From Palsa-504 sp963739135 (GTDB lineage Bacteria; Actinomycetota; Actinomycetes; Streptosporangiales; Streptosporangiaceae), in contig CAVTZG010000013.1 of the NCBI GenBank assembly GCA_963739135.1, positions 434,001-498,000 of the forward strand: a DNA stretch of 64,000 nucleotides, written 5' to 3'. Of this stretch, positions 53,699-64,000 are shown one piece after another; position 1 is the first letter of the stretch; each line of letters starts with the position of its first letter. The notes under the pieces were generated by a model that did no database searches, was not told the DNA's origin, and worked only from the letters and a program-made list of their open reading frames with translations. The position numbers and the translations under genes were made by a program.

Positions 53699-54355
53699 AT
53701 GCATAACGAAGGATGGGAAGATCCCCGAGAGGGCCGCGGCGGCCACCGCGGCCACGTGCGAGGTCGCGTCCGGATGCGCGGCGGCCCCGGTCCGTGGGGC
53801 GGCCCGGGCCCGTTCGGGTTCGAGATGCGCGGCGGGCCGTTCGGGCCGCCGAGGCCGGGTCGGGCGGGCGGCCGCGGGCCGCGGGTCCGGCGCGGCGACG
53901 TCCGGGCCGCGATCCTCGACCTGCTGGCCGAGGGCCAGGCGTGGAACGGCTACCAGCTCATCCAGGAGATCGGCGAGCGCACGCAGGGCGTGTGGCGGCC
54001 GAGTGCGGGGTCGGTATACCCGGCGCTGCAGCAACTGGAGGACGAGGGCCTGATCACGCCGGCGGCCGGCGAAGACCGGCGGCGGAACTACACGCTGACC
54101 GATGAAGGCCGGGCCTACGTCGAGGCCCACGCCGACGAGCTGCGGGCGGCCTGGGATGCGGTGACCGGCAGCGTCGACGACGCCGCGGTCCAGATGCACA
54201 ACCTGGCCCGCCAGGTGGCCATGGCCACCGTGCAGGTCGCCCAGGCCAGCTCGCCGGCCCAGGTCCAGCAGGCCAGCAAGATCCTGGCCGACACCCGCAA
54301 GGCCCTGTACCGTATCCTCGCGGCAGACGACGAGGCAGCGGAACAGGACGCGTAA
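53699..54355 (+). CDS. PadR family transcriptional regulator
   Basis: 218 residues. A Gly/Arg/Pro-rich N-terminal tail of about 60 residues precedes the winged helix (about 62-140, RGDVRAAILDLLAEGQAWNGYQLIQEIGERTQGVWRPSAGSVYPALQQLEDEGLI), the hallmark of PadR proteins. A helical C-terminal dimerisation region follows (about 150-215). It is two bases upstream of an ABC exporter gene and should repress the operon until a drug-like ligand is present. AAGGAG lies ten bases before the ATG. Confidence 0.92.
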   Translation: MHNEGWEDPREGRGGHRGHVRGRVRMRGGPGPWGGPGPFGFEMRGGPFGPPRPGRAGGRGPRVRRGDVRAAILDLLAEGQAWNGYQLIQEIGERTQGVWRPSAGSVYPALQQLEDEGLITPAAGEDRRRNYTLTDEGRAYVEAHADELRAAWDAVTGSVDDAAVQMHNLARQVAMATVQVAQASSPAQVQQASKILADTRKALYRILAADDEAAEQDA

Positions 54356-54357
54356 GG

Positions 54358-55335
54358 GTGACACCTGCTATCTCGGTCAGCGAGCTGACCAAGAGCTACG
54401 GCGAGATCGAGGCCGTCCGCGGCATCGATTTCGAGGTCGCCGCCGGCGAGACGTTCGGCTTTCTCGGGCCGAACGGCGCAGGCAAGTCCACCACCATCAA
54501 GATCCTGTGCACCCTGGCGGATCCCACCTCGGGCACCGCCAGGGTCGCAGGACACGATGTGGTCAGGGAGCGGGACACCGTGCGCCGCAACATCGGCCTG
54601 GTGTTCCAGGACACCACCCTGGACAACTACCTGACCGGGGAGCAGAACCTGCGTTTCCACGCCGACCTGTACGGGGTGCCCAAGGCGGCGTTCGCGCCGC
54701 GGCTGCGCCAGGTGCTGGAGATGGTCGGGCTGTGGGAGCGGCGGGCCAGCGCGGTATCCACCTACTCCGGCGGGATGCAGCGGCGGCTGGAGATCGCCCG
54801 CGGCCTGCTGCACGCGCCGCGGGTGCTGTTCCTTGACGAGCCCACGGTGGGCCTGGACCCGCAGACCCGGGTCTCCATCTGGACCTACATCAACGAGCTG
54901 AAGCGGCGTGAGGACATCACGATCTTCCTCACCACGCACTACATGGACGAGGCGGAGAACTGCGACCGGATCGCCATCATCGACCACGGCCGGATCGTCG
55001 CGATCGACACGCCGGAGGCGCTGAAGGCGTCCATCGGCAAGGACCGGGTGCAGATCAGCACGGCCGACGACGAGGCGGCGATCCGCGCGCTGGACGAGGT
55101 GTTCGGCGTCGACTCGGGCGTGCATGAGGGGCTGGTGACGTTCTCGGTGGAGTCCGGCGAGCACTTCGTGCCGCGGCTGTTCGCCGGGATGCCGGTCGCC
55201 ATCCGCTCGGTGAGCGTGTCCCGGCCCTCGCTGGACGACGTGTTCATGTCGTACACGGGTAAGACCATCCGTGACGCCGAGGCCTCGGTCGGCGACCGCA
55301 ACCGCCGGATCGCGACCCGGTTCGGCAGGAGGTAG
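54358..55335 (+). CDS. Daunorubicin-resistance-type ABC transporter, ATP-binding protein
   Basis: 325 residues. Walker A GPNGAGKST (about residue 40), signature YSGGMQRRLEIARGL (about 137), Walker B VLFLDEPTVGLDP and H-loop TTHYMDEAE. The C-terminal domain (about 230-305) with PSLDDVFMSYTGKTIRD is the DrrA type. Energises export with the permease that follows four bases later. GTG start immediately after the padR stop. Confidence 0.93.
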   Translation: MTPAISVSELTKSYGEIEAVRGIDFEVAAGETFGFLGPNGAGKSTTIKILCTLADPTSGTARVAGHDVVRERDTVRRNIGLVFQDTTLDNYLTGEQNLRFHADLYGVPKAAFAPRLRQVLEMVGLWERRASAVSTYSGGMQRRLEIARGLLHAPRVLFLDEPTVGLDPQTRVSIWTYINELKRREDITIFLTTHYMDEAENCDRIAIIDHGRIVAIDTPEALKASIGKDRVQISTADDEAAIRALDEVFGVDSGVHEGLVTFSVESGEHFVPRLFAGMPVAIRSVSVSRPSLDDVFMSYTGKTIRDAEASVGDRNRRIATRFGRR

Positions 55336-55339
55336 CACA

Positions 55340-56248
55340 GTGGCGACGAAGGATATTGCGGCACAGGTAGCACCCGAGGCCGACGAACTGGCGCTTACCG
55401 AGACGATCAGGGTCGCGGTGCCCGAGCGCAGCCTGCGCCACGACCTGCGCGCGGTCAGCATCGTCTGGCGCCGCGAGCTGATCAGGTTCCGCACCGACCG
55501 GCTGCGGGCCATCACGTCCCTGGTACAGCCGGTCCTGTTCCTGTTCGTGCTCGGCACCGGCCTTTCCCGGCTCGCCTCCCGCGGCCTGCCGGTCGGGGTG
55601 GACTTCAGGACTTTCATCTACCCGGGCGTGCTGGCCATGTCGGTCCTGTTCACCGCGATCTTCTCGGCCGCCTCGATCGTGTGGGACCGGGAGTTCGGCT
55701 TCCTCCGGGAGATGCTGGTTGCCCCGGTGCGGCGGTGGGCGATCGTGGTCGGCAAGTGCCTGGGCGGCGCCACCGTGGCGACATTCCAGGGGCTCATCTT
55801 CCTGGCCCTGGCCGGGGTGGCGCACGTGCCCTACGACCCGACGCTGCTGCTGACCCTGATCGGCGAACTGCTGCTGCTGTCGTTCACGCTGACCGCGTTC
55901 GGGGTCATGATGGCGGCGCGGATCAAGCAGATACAGGCGTTTATGGCGCTCACCCAGTTGTTCGTGTTGCCATTGTTTTTCCTGTCCGGTGCGCTCTACC
56001 CGCTGAACGGCCTGCCCGGCTGGCTCACCGTGCTGACCCGCATAGACCCGCTGACCTACATCGTGTCCCCGATGCGCCACGCGGTGTTCAGTCACCTTTC
56101 GGTCGGCCCGCTGGCCACCGCGGCATTGAGCCCCGGCATCACCTGGTTTGGCTGGGAGGTTCCACTGGGACTATCACTGGCCATAGTTGCCGTCATGGGC
56201 GCCGCGATGCTCGGCATAGGCATAGCCGAGTTCCGCAAGACCGAATAA
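55340..56248 (+). CDS. ABC-2 type transporter permease (DrrB-like)
   Basis: 302 residues, six membrane helices after a 45-residue cytoplasmic N-terminus. VQPVLFLFVLGTGLSR, IVWDREFGFLREMLVAPVRRWAIVVGK and LFFLSGALYPLNGLPGWL are typical of DrrB exporters. Forms an efflux pump with the preceding ATPase, likely for a hydrophobic compound. GTG 55340 has AGGAGG eight bases upstream. Confidence 0.92.
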   Translation: MATKDIAAQVAPEADELALTETIRVAVPERSLRHDLRAVSIVWRRELIRFRTDRLRAITSLVQPVLFLFVLGTGLSRLASRGLPVGVDFRTFIYPGVLAMSVLFTAIFSAASIVWDREFGFLREMLVAPVRRWAIVVGKCLGGATVATFQGLIFLALAGVAHVPYDPTLLLTLIGELLLLSFTLTAFGVMMAARIKQIQAFMALTQLFVLPLFFLSGALYPLNGLPGWLTVLTRIDPLTYIVSPMRHAVFSHLSVGPLATAALSPGITWFGWEVPLGLSLAIVAVMGAAMLGIGIAEFRKTE

Positions 56249-56636
56249 CTCCCCGTATTCAAAGCCCACCATGTGGCATTCCTCCCACCCATTGGTAAGC
56301 CCTCGCCCATCGTTCTCAGTTATGCGTTAGCCAATAACGAAAGAACCTGTCCAATTCTCAGAGGAAACCCTTAGCGTCGCCAGAGCTACCCCATTCCCCG
56401 CCCCCAGGGGTTCATTGGATACAAAATCCACCCCGAACCGCACCCTCTCCCGCCGCCCCGGCCTGTAGTCCCGCCAGCCACCTCAGCTGCCCGGCACAAG
56501 GCACGCCGAGCAAGCGGGGCCAGACGCAGAGAACCAAAGAAGCAGAGAACCACAGAAGCAGAGAAGCAGAGAAGGAACCGAACCGTCCCCGAACAGAACC
56601 TGGCCACCGGCCCGGCCCTCACCAGGCAGAGTGCCG

Positions 56637-56682
56637 CGCGGGGGGTCCGGGGGGTCGTCCCCCCGGGAAAGCACTGCGAGCC
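56637..56682. repeat. G6/C6 palindromic repeat, intergenic copy
   Basis: GCGGGGGGTCCGGGGGG (56639-56655) runs into TCGTCCCCCCGGGAAAG and CACTGCG. The core GGGGGGTCGTCCCCCCGGG is identical to the copy at 34651-34669, and the right flank shares ACTGCG. Confidence 0.87.
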
Positions 56683-56715
56683 CCGCCGAAGCCCCTGAAA
56701 GGGGGCGAGCATAGA

Positions 56716-56790
56716 GCGACGCCGGGTGGCTACGGGGGCAAACCACCCGGCGTCGCGATCATCGGCGTTCCGACGGGGGCCCGGAACGCC
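56716..56790. terminator. Two adjacent strong hairpins
   Basis: Hairpin 1: GCGACGCCGGGTGG (56716-56729) with its exact complement (56743-56756). Hairpin 2: GGCGTTCCG (56764-56772) with CGGAACGCC (56782-56790). They could terminate the ABC exporter transcript or that of the DUF3099 gene coming from the right. GGCGYTCCGACGGGGG recurs at 56764 and 56796. Confidence 0.55.
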
Positions 56791-56906
56791 GGCAGCGGCG
56801 CTCCGACGGGGGACCAGAGCACCGATATGAATGCTACACGGAAACACCCCCCAGTGTGTCAAGACCCAATTACAACCGGATCTCGGGACGAGCCTGAGCA
56901 GGCGAA

Positions 56907-57233
56907 TCAGTTGTCGCCGGAGCCGGGCCGCGCGGGCCGATGGCCGTTTCCTTCTGATGCCCCGGTCGCGTCATGGGTAGCAGGCAGGTTCGGCTGGTAC
57001 TCCATGAAGCCGCGAGTGTTGTCCGGCTCTCGGCCGCCGTTGGCGAACACCACGGCAAAATACGGAATGACGATAGCGCCGACGGCGGGTATCACGGTGA
57101 GCCAGCCGAGGTGATTGACGAACATAACCACGGCGATTACGAAGCAGACCGCGCGGATGCCCATCATCAGCAGGTACCTGCGCTGCCGGTAGCTGATGTC
57201 GTCGGACAGCGACCGCCGGGCCTGCGTCACCAT
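56907..57233 (-). CDS. DUF3099 small membrane protein
   Basis: 108 residues from ATG 57233. After SLSDDISYRQRRYLLMMGIRAVCFVIAVVM comes a second helix LTVIPAVGAIVIPYFAVVFANGGRE, the DUF3099 pattern. The hydrophilic tail of 35 residues lies in the cytoplasm. Function unknown. Starts further upstream (GTG in frame at about 57273) are possible but have no better ribosome-binding site. Confidence 0.8.
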   Translation of the reverse strand: MVTQARRSLSDDISYRQRRYLLMMGIRAVCFVIAVVMFVNHLGWLTVIPAVGAIVIPYFAVVFANGGREPDNTRGFMEYQPNLPATHDATGASEGNGHRPARPGSGDN

Positions 57234-57614
57234 GTGCACCTGCGACCGCCCGCGGCCAGCGTGACCCAACCTCACCCTTCCACGGTATGCCCGAGCACCA
57301 AACCCGGCCACCATGCGCCGGACAGTGAGGTGGGCACAGCGCGGCGTGGATGAGTTCTTCAGGCTGGCACCAGACGGCCGCACCTGGCGCGTCCGGCTTC
57401 CGGCAGTTTGCGCAAAGGCGGGCGAAACATATCGGTCCGCCTCGGCTGCTGACCGCCGACGTCAAGGAGATGCCCCGCTCTTGAGGTATCGATGACAAAC
57501 CGTGATAATTCTGGGGAGGGAAACTCCATTTGACGCCGCTACGCTCACCTCACTGACGGCCGGCCCTGGAACACCGGCACAGACGACCGGCACGACTGGA
57601 GGAAGGCGAACCAA
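57234..57614. other. Divergent region upstream of the peptide importer
   Basis: About 380 bases with no recognisable gene. It must hold the promoter of the rightward ABC importer and that of the leftward DUF3099 gene. GATAATTCTGGG near 57502 and an A/T-richer patch at 57484-57535 are the best promoter candidates. Confidence 0.4.
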
Positions 57615-57701
57615 ATGACCCGACGACCACCATGCGGTCGCCGCATCGGCGGCACGCAGGCTCCCTCGGTACAACTCACGGCGAAGGGCGGCGGGCGATG
57701 A
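57615..57701 (+). CDS. 28-codon upstream ORF, possible leader peptide of the peptide importer
   Basis: ATG 57615 has an almost ideal ribosome-binding site, GGAGGAAGG at 57598-57606, eight bases upstream. The 28-residue product is very basic (starts MTRRPPCGRR) with CGA-CGA and CGC-CGC arginine pairs and one Cys. Its TGA (57699-57701) overlaps the ATG of the binding-protein gene (57698), so ribosomes finishing here could restart on the transporter mRNA. The transporter start itself has only a weaker GAAGGG. A regulatory leader role is inferred. Confidence 0.5.
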   Translation: MTRRPPCGRRIGGTQAPSVQLTAKGGGR

Positions 57702-59410
57702 TCAGGCTTACGACCCGGAGGGGCGGCGCAGCCCTCCTCGCTATCGCCTGCGTTACCGGGATGGCGGCCTGCAGCAGCACCAGCAGCAGTTCGTCCTCGG
57801 CGACGGCCTCAGCCGGCGCCGTGAAGAGCGGCGGCACCCTGACCTACGCGCTGGATGAGGACCTGGCCGGCTTCAACATCCTGCAGGCCAACGACGCCGA
57901 GTTCGTGCTGCAGGAGATCCTGGACCAGGTGTGGCCCTCGGTCTACGTCCCCCAGCCGAACGTCGGCCTGGCGCTGGACACCAACGTCGTCACGAGCGCC
58001 ACGGTCACCAGCCAGAACCCGCAGACGGTCGTGTACGACATCAACCCGAAGGCCACCTGGTCCGACGGGACGCCCATCTCCGCTCAGGACTTCATCTACA
58101 ACTGGCAGGCGCAAAGCGGCAACCCCGCGTTCAAGGACGTCGGCGGCAAGGCCTTCCTGCCCGCGACCACGGCCGGCTTCAGCTCGATCAAGTCGGTGAC
58201 CAGCTCCAACAACGGCAAGACCGCCACCGTGGTCTTCTCGTCTCCGTTCGCCGACTGGAAGGCGCTGTTCGCGCCGATGATTCCCGCGCACATCGCGTCC
58301 AAGGTCGGCTTCAACGACGGCTTCCAGAACTTCGGCCCGGCGGTGCAGGTGTCCGGCGGTCCCTACGAGATCCAGAGCTACACCCAGGGCGAGGACCTGG
58401 TCGAGGTGCCCAACCCGCATTACTGGGGCGTCCCTCCCAAGCTGAGCAAGGAGATCTACCGGTTCATCCTCGACGACACCCAGATTCCCCCCGCCATGCA
58501 GAACGGCGAGGTTAACCTGGCCAACCCGCTCGCGGCCTCCGTCGCCTTCAAGGACGGGGTCAGCAGCATCCCGAACACCACCACCACCGTCATCCCCGGG
58601 CTGGAGTTCCAGCACATCGACTTCAACCAGTCCAACCCGTACCTGGCGCTGGCCAACGTCAGGCACGCCATCGCCTACGGCACCAACCGGGCGGAGATCG
58701 TCCAGCGGCTCGTCGCCCCGCTCACCTCTAAGATCGTGCCGCTGCAGAACCGGATCTGGATGCCCATCCAGCCGCAGTTCCAGAACACCAGCGGCGGTTA
58801 CGGGGACTACAACCCCAGCATGGCCACCACGCTGCTCAAGCAGTCGAACATGACGATGGGCTCGGACGGCTACTTCCACCCGAACTTCGGGCCGCTAGCG
58901 GGCAAGGACCTCAGCTTCAACATCTCGACCACCACCGGCAACTCGGTCCGGGCCGAGATCGAGCAGCTGTTCCAGGCCGACATGAAGGCCATCGGCATCA
59001 AGATCAACATCCAGAACTACAACGCCAACACGCTGTTCGGCACCGTCCTCCCCAAGGGCGAGTTCGACATCACCCAGTTCGCGTGGGTGTCGACGCCGTT
59101 CGCCTCGGGGAACCTGTCGATCTACTGCTCCTACACCAACGCCTCCCAGTGCGGGGAGAACTGGGACCACTACTCGAACAAGCAGGTGGACAGCCTGATG
59201 ACCCAGGCGGCGTCCACCGTCAACCTGGCCCAGTCGGCGAGCCTGTGGAACCAGGTCGACACGCTCCTGTGGAAGGACATGGTCACCTTGCCCCTGTTCG
59301 AGTCGGCCCAGCTGTACAGCTGGACTAACACCTTCGGCAACATCATCCCCAACCCCACCGAATACGGCGTCCCGTGGAACGCCCAGATCTGGGGGGAAAA
59401 GGCCGCATGA
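57698..59410 (+). CDS. ABC transporter substrate-binding lipoprotein, peptide (Dpp/Opp) family
   Basis: 570 residues. Lipoprotein signal with lipobox GMAACSS (Cys about residue 24), a Ser/Ala linker, then an SBP family 5 domain: GGTLTYALDEDLAGFN, the WSDGTPISAQDFIYNW block (about residue 125), NGKTATVVFSSPFADWKALF and GGPYEIQSYTQGEDL. Binds oligopeptides or similar solutes at the cell surface for the downstream permeases. Translation is probably coupled to the upstream 28-codon ORF by an ATGA overlap. A longer start at 57632 would bury the signal peptide and is rejected. Confidence 0.92.
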   Translation: MIRLTTRRGGAALLAIACVTGMAACSSTSSSSSSATASAGAVKSGGTLTYALDEDLAGFNILQANDAEFVLQEILDQVWPSVYVPQPNVGLALDTNVVTSATVTSQNPQTVVYDINPKATWSDGTPISAQDFIYNWQAQSGNPAFKDVGGKAFLPATTAGFSSIKSVTSSNNGKTATVVFSSPFADWKALFAPMIPAHIASKVGFNDGFQNFGPAVQVSGGPYEIQSYTQGEDLVEVPNPHYWGVPPKLSKEIYRFILDDTQIPPAMQNGEVNLANPLAASVAFKDGVSSIPNTTTTVIPGLEFQHIDFNQSNPYLALANVRHAIAYGTNRAEIVQRLVAPLTSKIVPLQNRIWMPIQPQFQNTSGGYGDYNPSMATTLLKQSNMTMGSDGYFHPNFGPLAGKDLSFNISTTTGNSVRAEIEQLFQADMKAIGIKINIQNYNANTLFGTVLPKGEFDITQFAWVSTPFASGNLSIYCSYTNASQCGENWDHYSNKQVDSLMTQAASTVNLAQSASLWNQVDTLLWKDMVTLPLFESAQLYSWTNTFGNIIPNPTEYGVPWNAQIWGEKAA

Positions 59411-59426
59411 GGCCGCACCGCGCTTC

Positions 59427-59453
59427 GCCCCCGGCCCCCAGCGGGCCGGGGGC
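59427..59453 (+). terminator. Hairpin between binding-protein and permease genes
   Basis: GCCCCCGGCCC and GGGCCGGGGGC form a perfect 11-bp stem with a 5-base loop, 17 bases after the binding-protein stop. Such hairpins in ABC importers protect or partly terminate the message, raising binding protein over permease. Here this is inferred. Confidence 0.6.
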
Positions 59454-59504
59454 GGCGCGGGCTGATGGGCACCAGGTCGGCCCTGCGACGGCTCGGAGGT
59501 AGCG

Positions 59505-60488
59505 ATGGGCGGATACATCCTGAGGCGCTGCCTGGCCGGGCTGGTCACCTTGCTGGTGGCCAGCTTCCTGGTGTTCCTCCTGGTCGCCGTGTCCGGGGAC
59601 CCGCTGGCTGCGCTGAAAGCGAACCCGCACGTCTCCCCGGCCACGATCCAGGCCGCCAGGGTCCAGCTGGGCCTGAACCAGCCGTTGCTCGAGCGCTACT
59701 GGACCTGGCTGACCGGCATGCTGCACGGTAACTTCGGGACCAGCACCACCGGCCAGGACGTCGGTGCCCAGCTCGGCGTTCGCCTTCTGGTCACGCTCAG
59801 GATGGTGGTCCCGGCGACGATCCTGGCCGCGATCGTGGCCGTCCTCATCGGGGTCATGAGCGCCGTCAAGCAGTACAGCATCCTCGACCACACGATGACC
59901 GGCGTGGCGTACCTGTTCTACTCCACGCCCGTTTTCGTCGTCGCGATCCTGCTCAAGGACTTCCTCGCCGTCGACGTGAACAACGCCGCCGGGCACACGG
60001 TGCTGTACACGATCGGCCAGAACACGCCGGGCACGACCGGTGCGTGGCCCGTGTTCACCGACTCATTCGCGCACACCGTGCTGCCCGTGATCACCCTGGC
60101 CCTCGTCACCTACGCCGGCTGGAGCCGCTACCAGCGTGCCTCCATGCTCGACGTGCTCAACGCCGACTACGTGCGCCTCGCCCGCGCGAAGGGACTGTCC
60201 CCGCGCCGGGTGCTCTACGTGCACGCGCTCAGGAACGCCCTCGTTCCGATCACCACCGTGATCGCGCTCGACTTCGCGACCATCATAGGCGGCGCGCTGA
60301 TCACCGAGATCGCGTTCGGCTGGGAGGGCATGGGCCGCTTCCTGCTCGGCGGCCTGACCGGCCCGGTAAGCCCAGACGTGTACGTGGTGCAGGCCTGGCT
60401 GATGGTCGCGGCCACCGCCGTGATCATCTTCAACATCATCGCAGACCTGATCTACGGACTGCTGGACCCGAGGATCCGCTATGCCTGA
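59505..60488 (+). CDS. Peptide ABC transporter permease, DppB type
   Basis: 327 residues with six helices. The first helix RCLAGLVTLLVASFLVFLLV is followed by the DppB-type periplasmic loop (IQAARVQLGLNQPLLERYWTWL). The cytoplasmic EAA-like loop RASMLDVLNADYVRLARAKGLSPRRVLYVHALRNAL (about residue 212) contacts the ATPase. GGAGG-like GGAGGTAGCG precedes the ATG. The stop overlaps the next permease (ATGCCTGA). Confidence 0.93.
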   Translation: MGGYILRRCLAGLVTLLVASFLVFLLVAVSGDPLAALKANPHVSPATIQAARVQLGLNQPLLERYWTWLTGMLHGNFGTSTTGQDVGAQLGVRLLVTLRMVVPATILAAIVAVLIGVMSAVKQYSILDHTMTGVAYLFYSTPVFVVAILLKDFLAVDVNNAAGHTVLYTIGQNTPGTTGAWPVFTDSFAHTVLPVITLALVTYAGWSRYQRASMLDVLNADYVRLARAKGLSPRRVLYVHALRNALVPITTVIALDFATIIGGALITEIAFGWEGMGRFLLGGLTGPVSPDVYVVQAWLMVAATAVIIFNIIADLIYGLLDPRIRYA

Positions 60489-61523
60489 GCCGCAACCCGA
60501 CCCGTTTGACCATTCGTTCATGCCGGAAGGGGCGCCGCACTACGGCGAGGTCATCGGCGGCGCGCCGGGAACCGAGATACGCGGCTCGGACACGCTGACG
60601 CCGGCCGAGTTGTCCTCCGAGACGCTGACCCCCGACGAGCTGGAGGCGGCCCGCGAGGGGCTCACCGTCAAGAGCCGCAGCCAGCTGAAGATGGTGACGG
60701 AGCGTTTCTTCCACCACCGGATGGCACTGGTGGGCCTCGGCATCTTCGTGTTCCTGCTGCTCGTATCCACCATCGTGCCGCTGTTCTGGAAGTACAACTA
60801 CACGGACATCACCAACCAGTTCGGGACCGGGCCCACGTGGCAGCATCCCTTCGGCACGGATCCGATCGGCCACGATAATTTCGCGCAGGTGCTCCAGGGC
60901 ACGGCGACGTCGATCAAGACCGCCCTCGTGGTCGCCGTGCTAGCCACCGTGATCGGGACCCTGATCGGGGCCGCGGCCGGATACTACGGCGGGTGGGCCG
61001 ATGCGGCGCTGATGCGTTTCACCGACCTGATCCTCGTGGTGCCCCTGATCGCGGTCCTGCTCGTGCTGTCCAACAAGTTCAGCAAGCAGGCCAACGGCTG
61101 GGTCTTCGTCGCGCTCCTGCTCGCGCTCCTGCTCTGGACCTACCTGGCCCGGCTGGTGCGAGGCACGTTCCTGTCCCTGAGAGAACGTGAGTTCATCGAG
61201 GCGGAGTGGGCGATCGGCGCCACCGACCGGCGCATCATCTTCAGGCATATGATCCCCAACGCGGCGGGCGTCGTCGCGGTCAACGCCACCCTGACCGTGG
61301 CCAACGCGATGCTGATCGCGGCCGCGCTGTCGTTCCTCGGACTTGGCATCCAGCCGCCGCAGGTGGACCTGGGCAGTCTCATCGCCGCGGGCGAGGGTGA
61401 CGCCACCGCCCTGCCCTGGCTGTTCTACTTCCCGGCGATCTTCCTCGTCCTGGCCATCCTCTCGGTGAACTTCGTCGGGGACGGGCTGCGCGACGCCCTC
61501 GACCCCACCCAGCGGATACGCAC

Positions 61524-61527
<4 letters not shown>
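60481..61527 (+). CDS. Peptide ABC transporter permease, DppC type
   Basis: 348 residues. A hydrophilic N-terminus of about 75 residues is longer than usual. Then FFHHRMALVGLGIFVFLLLVS, the DppC-type HPFGTDPIGHDNFAQVLQGT loop, GAAAGYYGGWADAALMRFTD and the coupling helix EREFIEAEWAIGATDRRIIFRHMIPN (about residue 238). Forms the channel with DppB. Its start overlaps the DppB end by eight bases; its stop overlaps the ATPase GTG. Confidence 0.93.
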
Positions 61528-63626
<2,099 letters not shown>

Positions 63627-63654
63627 TCTCGGCTGGCCCGGGCGGCGAGCCCCT

Positions 63655-64000
63655 TCAGCTGGCCTGGCTTACCGAGGACATGTTGAAGCCCTCGACCCGC
63701 AGCGGCGGCATCGCGGTCCGGTTGAAGTAGTCGCCCCATTCACGCGGCAGCGTCGGCACGGTGGCGCCGACCTCCAGCAGCCGCCCGAGCATGCCCACCG
63801 GCGACTCGTTGAACCTGAAGTTGTTCACCGCGCCCACCACCTCGCCGTCCTCCACCAGGTAGACCCCGTCCCTGGTGAGGCCGGTGAGCAGCAATACCTG
63901 GGGATCGACCTCGCGGATATACCACAGGCAGGTCAGCAGCAGCGCGCGGCCGGTGGACGCGATCATGTCCTCCAGGCTCGGCGCCCCGGCCCCGGAAGTG
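63655..64000 (-). CDS. TldD/PmbA-family metalloprotease, C-terminal part (cut by window end)
   Basis: Only the last about 114 residues are inside the window and the frame is open to the right edge. SLEDMIASTGRALLLTCLWYIREVDPQVLLLTGLTRDGVYLVEDGEVVGAVNNFRFNESP is the characteristic C-terminal domain of these zinc-dependent proteases, which mature peptide natural products and degrade unfolded proteins. The catalytic HExxxH helix lies outside the window. Convergent with the peptide importer operon. Confidence 0.85.
   Translation of the reverse strand, partial: TSGAGAPSLEDMIASTGRALLLTCLWYIREVDPQVLLLTGLTRDGVYLVEDGEVVGAVNNFRFNESPVGMLGRLLEVGATVPTLPREWGDYFNRTAMPPLRVEGFNMSSVSQAS

Larger units (their letters stand above)
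56249..56906. other. Intergenic region with purine tract, G6/C6 repeat and hairpins
   Basis: About 650 bases without a credible gene. It holds a polypurine AGAAGCAGAG-type microsatellite (56527-56576), a G6/C6 palindromic repeat (56637-56682) and two strong hairpins (56716-56756, 56764-56790). It lies between the ABC exporter operon and the leftward DUF3099 gene. Confidence 0.6.

Noticed and set aside
57632..57697. Upstream start for the binding protein
   Set aside because: It would add 22 hydrophilic residues before the lipoprotein signal and has no ribosome-binding site; ATG 57698 is better.

Overview
The window is very GC-rich, with short intergenic gaps, many GTG/TTG starts and start/stop overlaps. 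It carries Pup ligase pafA, the pafB-pafC-tatA-tatC-helY run, a GlnR-type box before an ammonium transporter, DUF3866 and DUF3099 proteins, and IS607-type remnants. Together these point to a filamentous-type actinobacterium (Streptosporangiales/Streptomycetales-like). I cannot name the genus from sequence alone.

Layout. (1) 0-5.2 kb: amt behind a GlnR-like site, then a leftward set of cyclase-family hydrolase, ThDP enzyme and DUF427 protein. (2) 5.2-7.4 kb: a decayed IS607-family element with a broken tnpA and an open tnpB that appears to lack its third RuvC aspartate. (3) 7.5-10.1 kb: an alpha/beta hydrolase and a 5'-truncated gene for a secreted beta-helix protein. (4) 10.4-17.4 kb: a CoA-transferase followed by two tandem GNAT/NDP-forming acyl-CoA synthetase fusions, the first frameshifted near its 3' end. 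(5) 17.4-23.5 kb: an XRE-cupin regulator divergent from an operon of M24 pita-bread protein, 2-oxo acid dehydrogenase E1 alpha, a lipoyl-domain-only protein, E1 beta and an aldehyde dehydrogenase. (6) 23.6-42.3 kb: a cell-surface glycan region with rmlC, rmlD-rmlB-rmlA, a polyprenyl-phosphate-type GT2, an SMR/EamA-like small transporter, a nucleotide-sugar dehydrogenase, an epimerase and six large membrane proteins from two paralogous families. Three of the four family-1 copies are frameshifted. (7) 42.4-52.4 kb: pafA, FKBP lipoprotein, DUF3866, pafB, pafC, tatA, tatC, helY. The proteasome core genes, pup and dop are not in the window. (8) 52.5-57.2 kb: a cysteine-dioxygenase-like cupin, a PadR regulator with an ABC exporter, and a DUF3099 protein. 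(9) 57.6-63.6 kb: a Dpp/Opp-type peptide ABC importer preceded by a 28-codon upstream ORF. The window ends inside a leftward TldD/PmbA-type gene.

The strongest unexplained signal is a dispersed family of G6-spacer-C6 palindromic repeats at about 20.62, 34.63, 45.93-46.08, 51.55 and 56.64 kb. It lies in frame inside the lipoyl protein and HelY, disrupts a membrane-protein gene, and fills the divergent promoter region upstream of pafB. Secondary points are the lipoyl-only dehydrogenase operon, the GT2 + small flippase + GT-C-like module with repeated gene decay, the TnpB with a substituted catalytic position, and the translationally coupled upstream ORF of the peptide importer.
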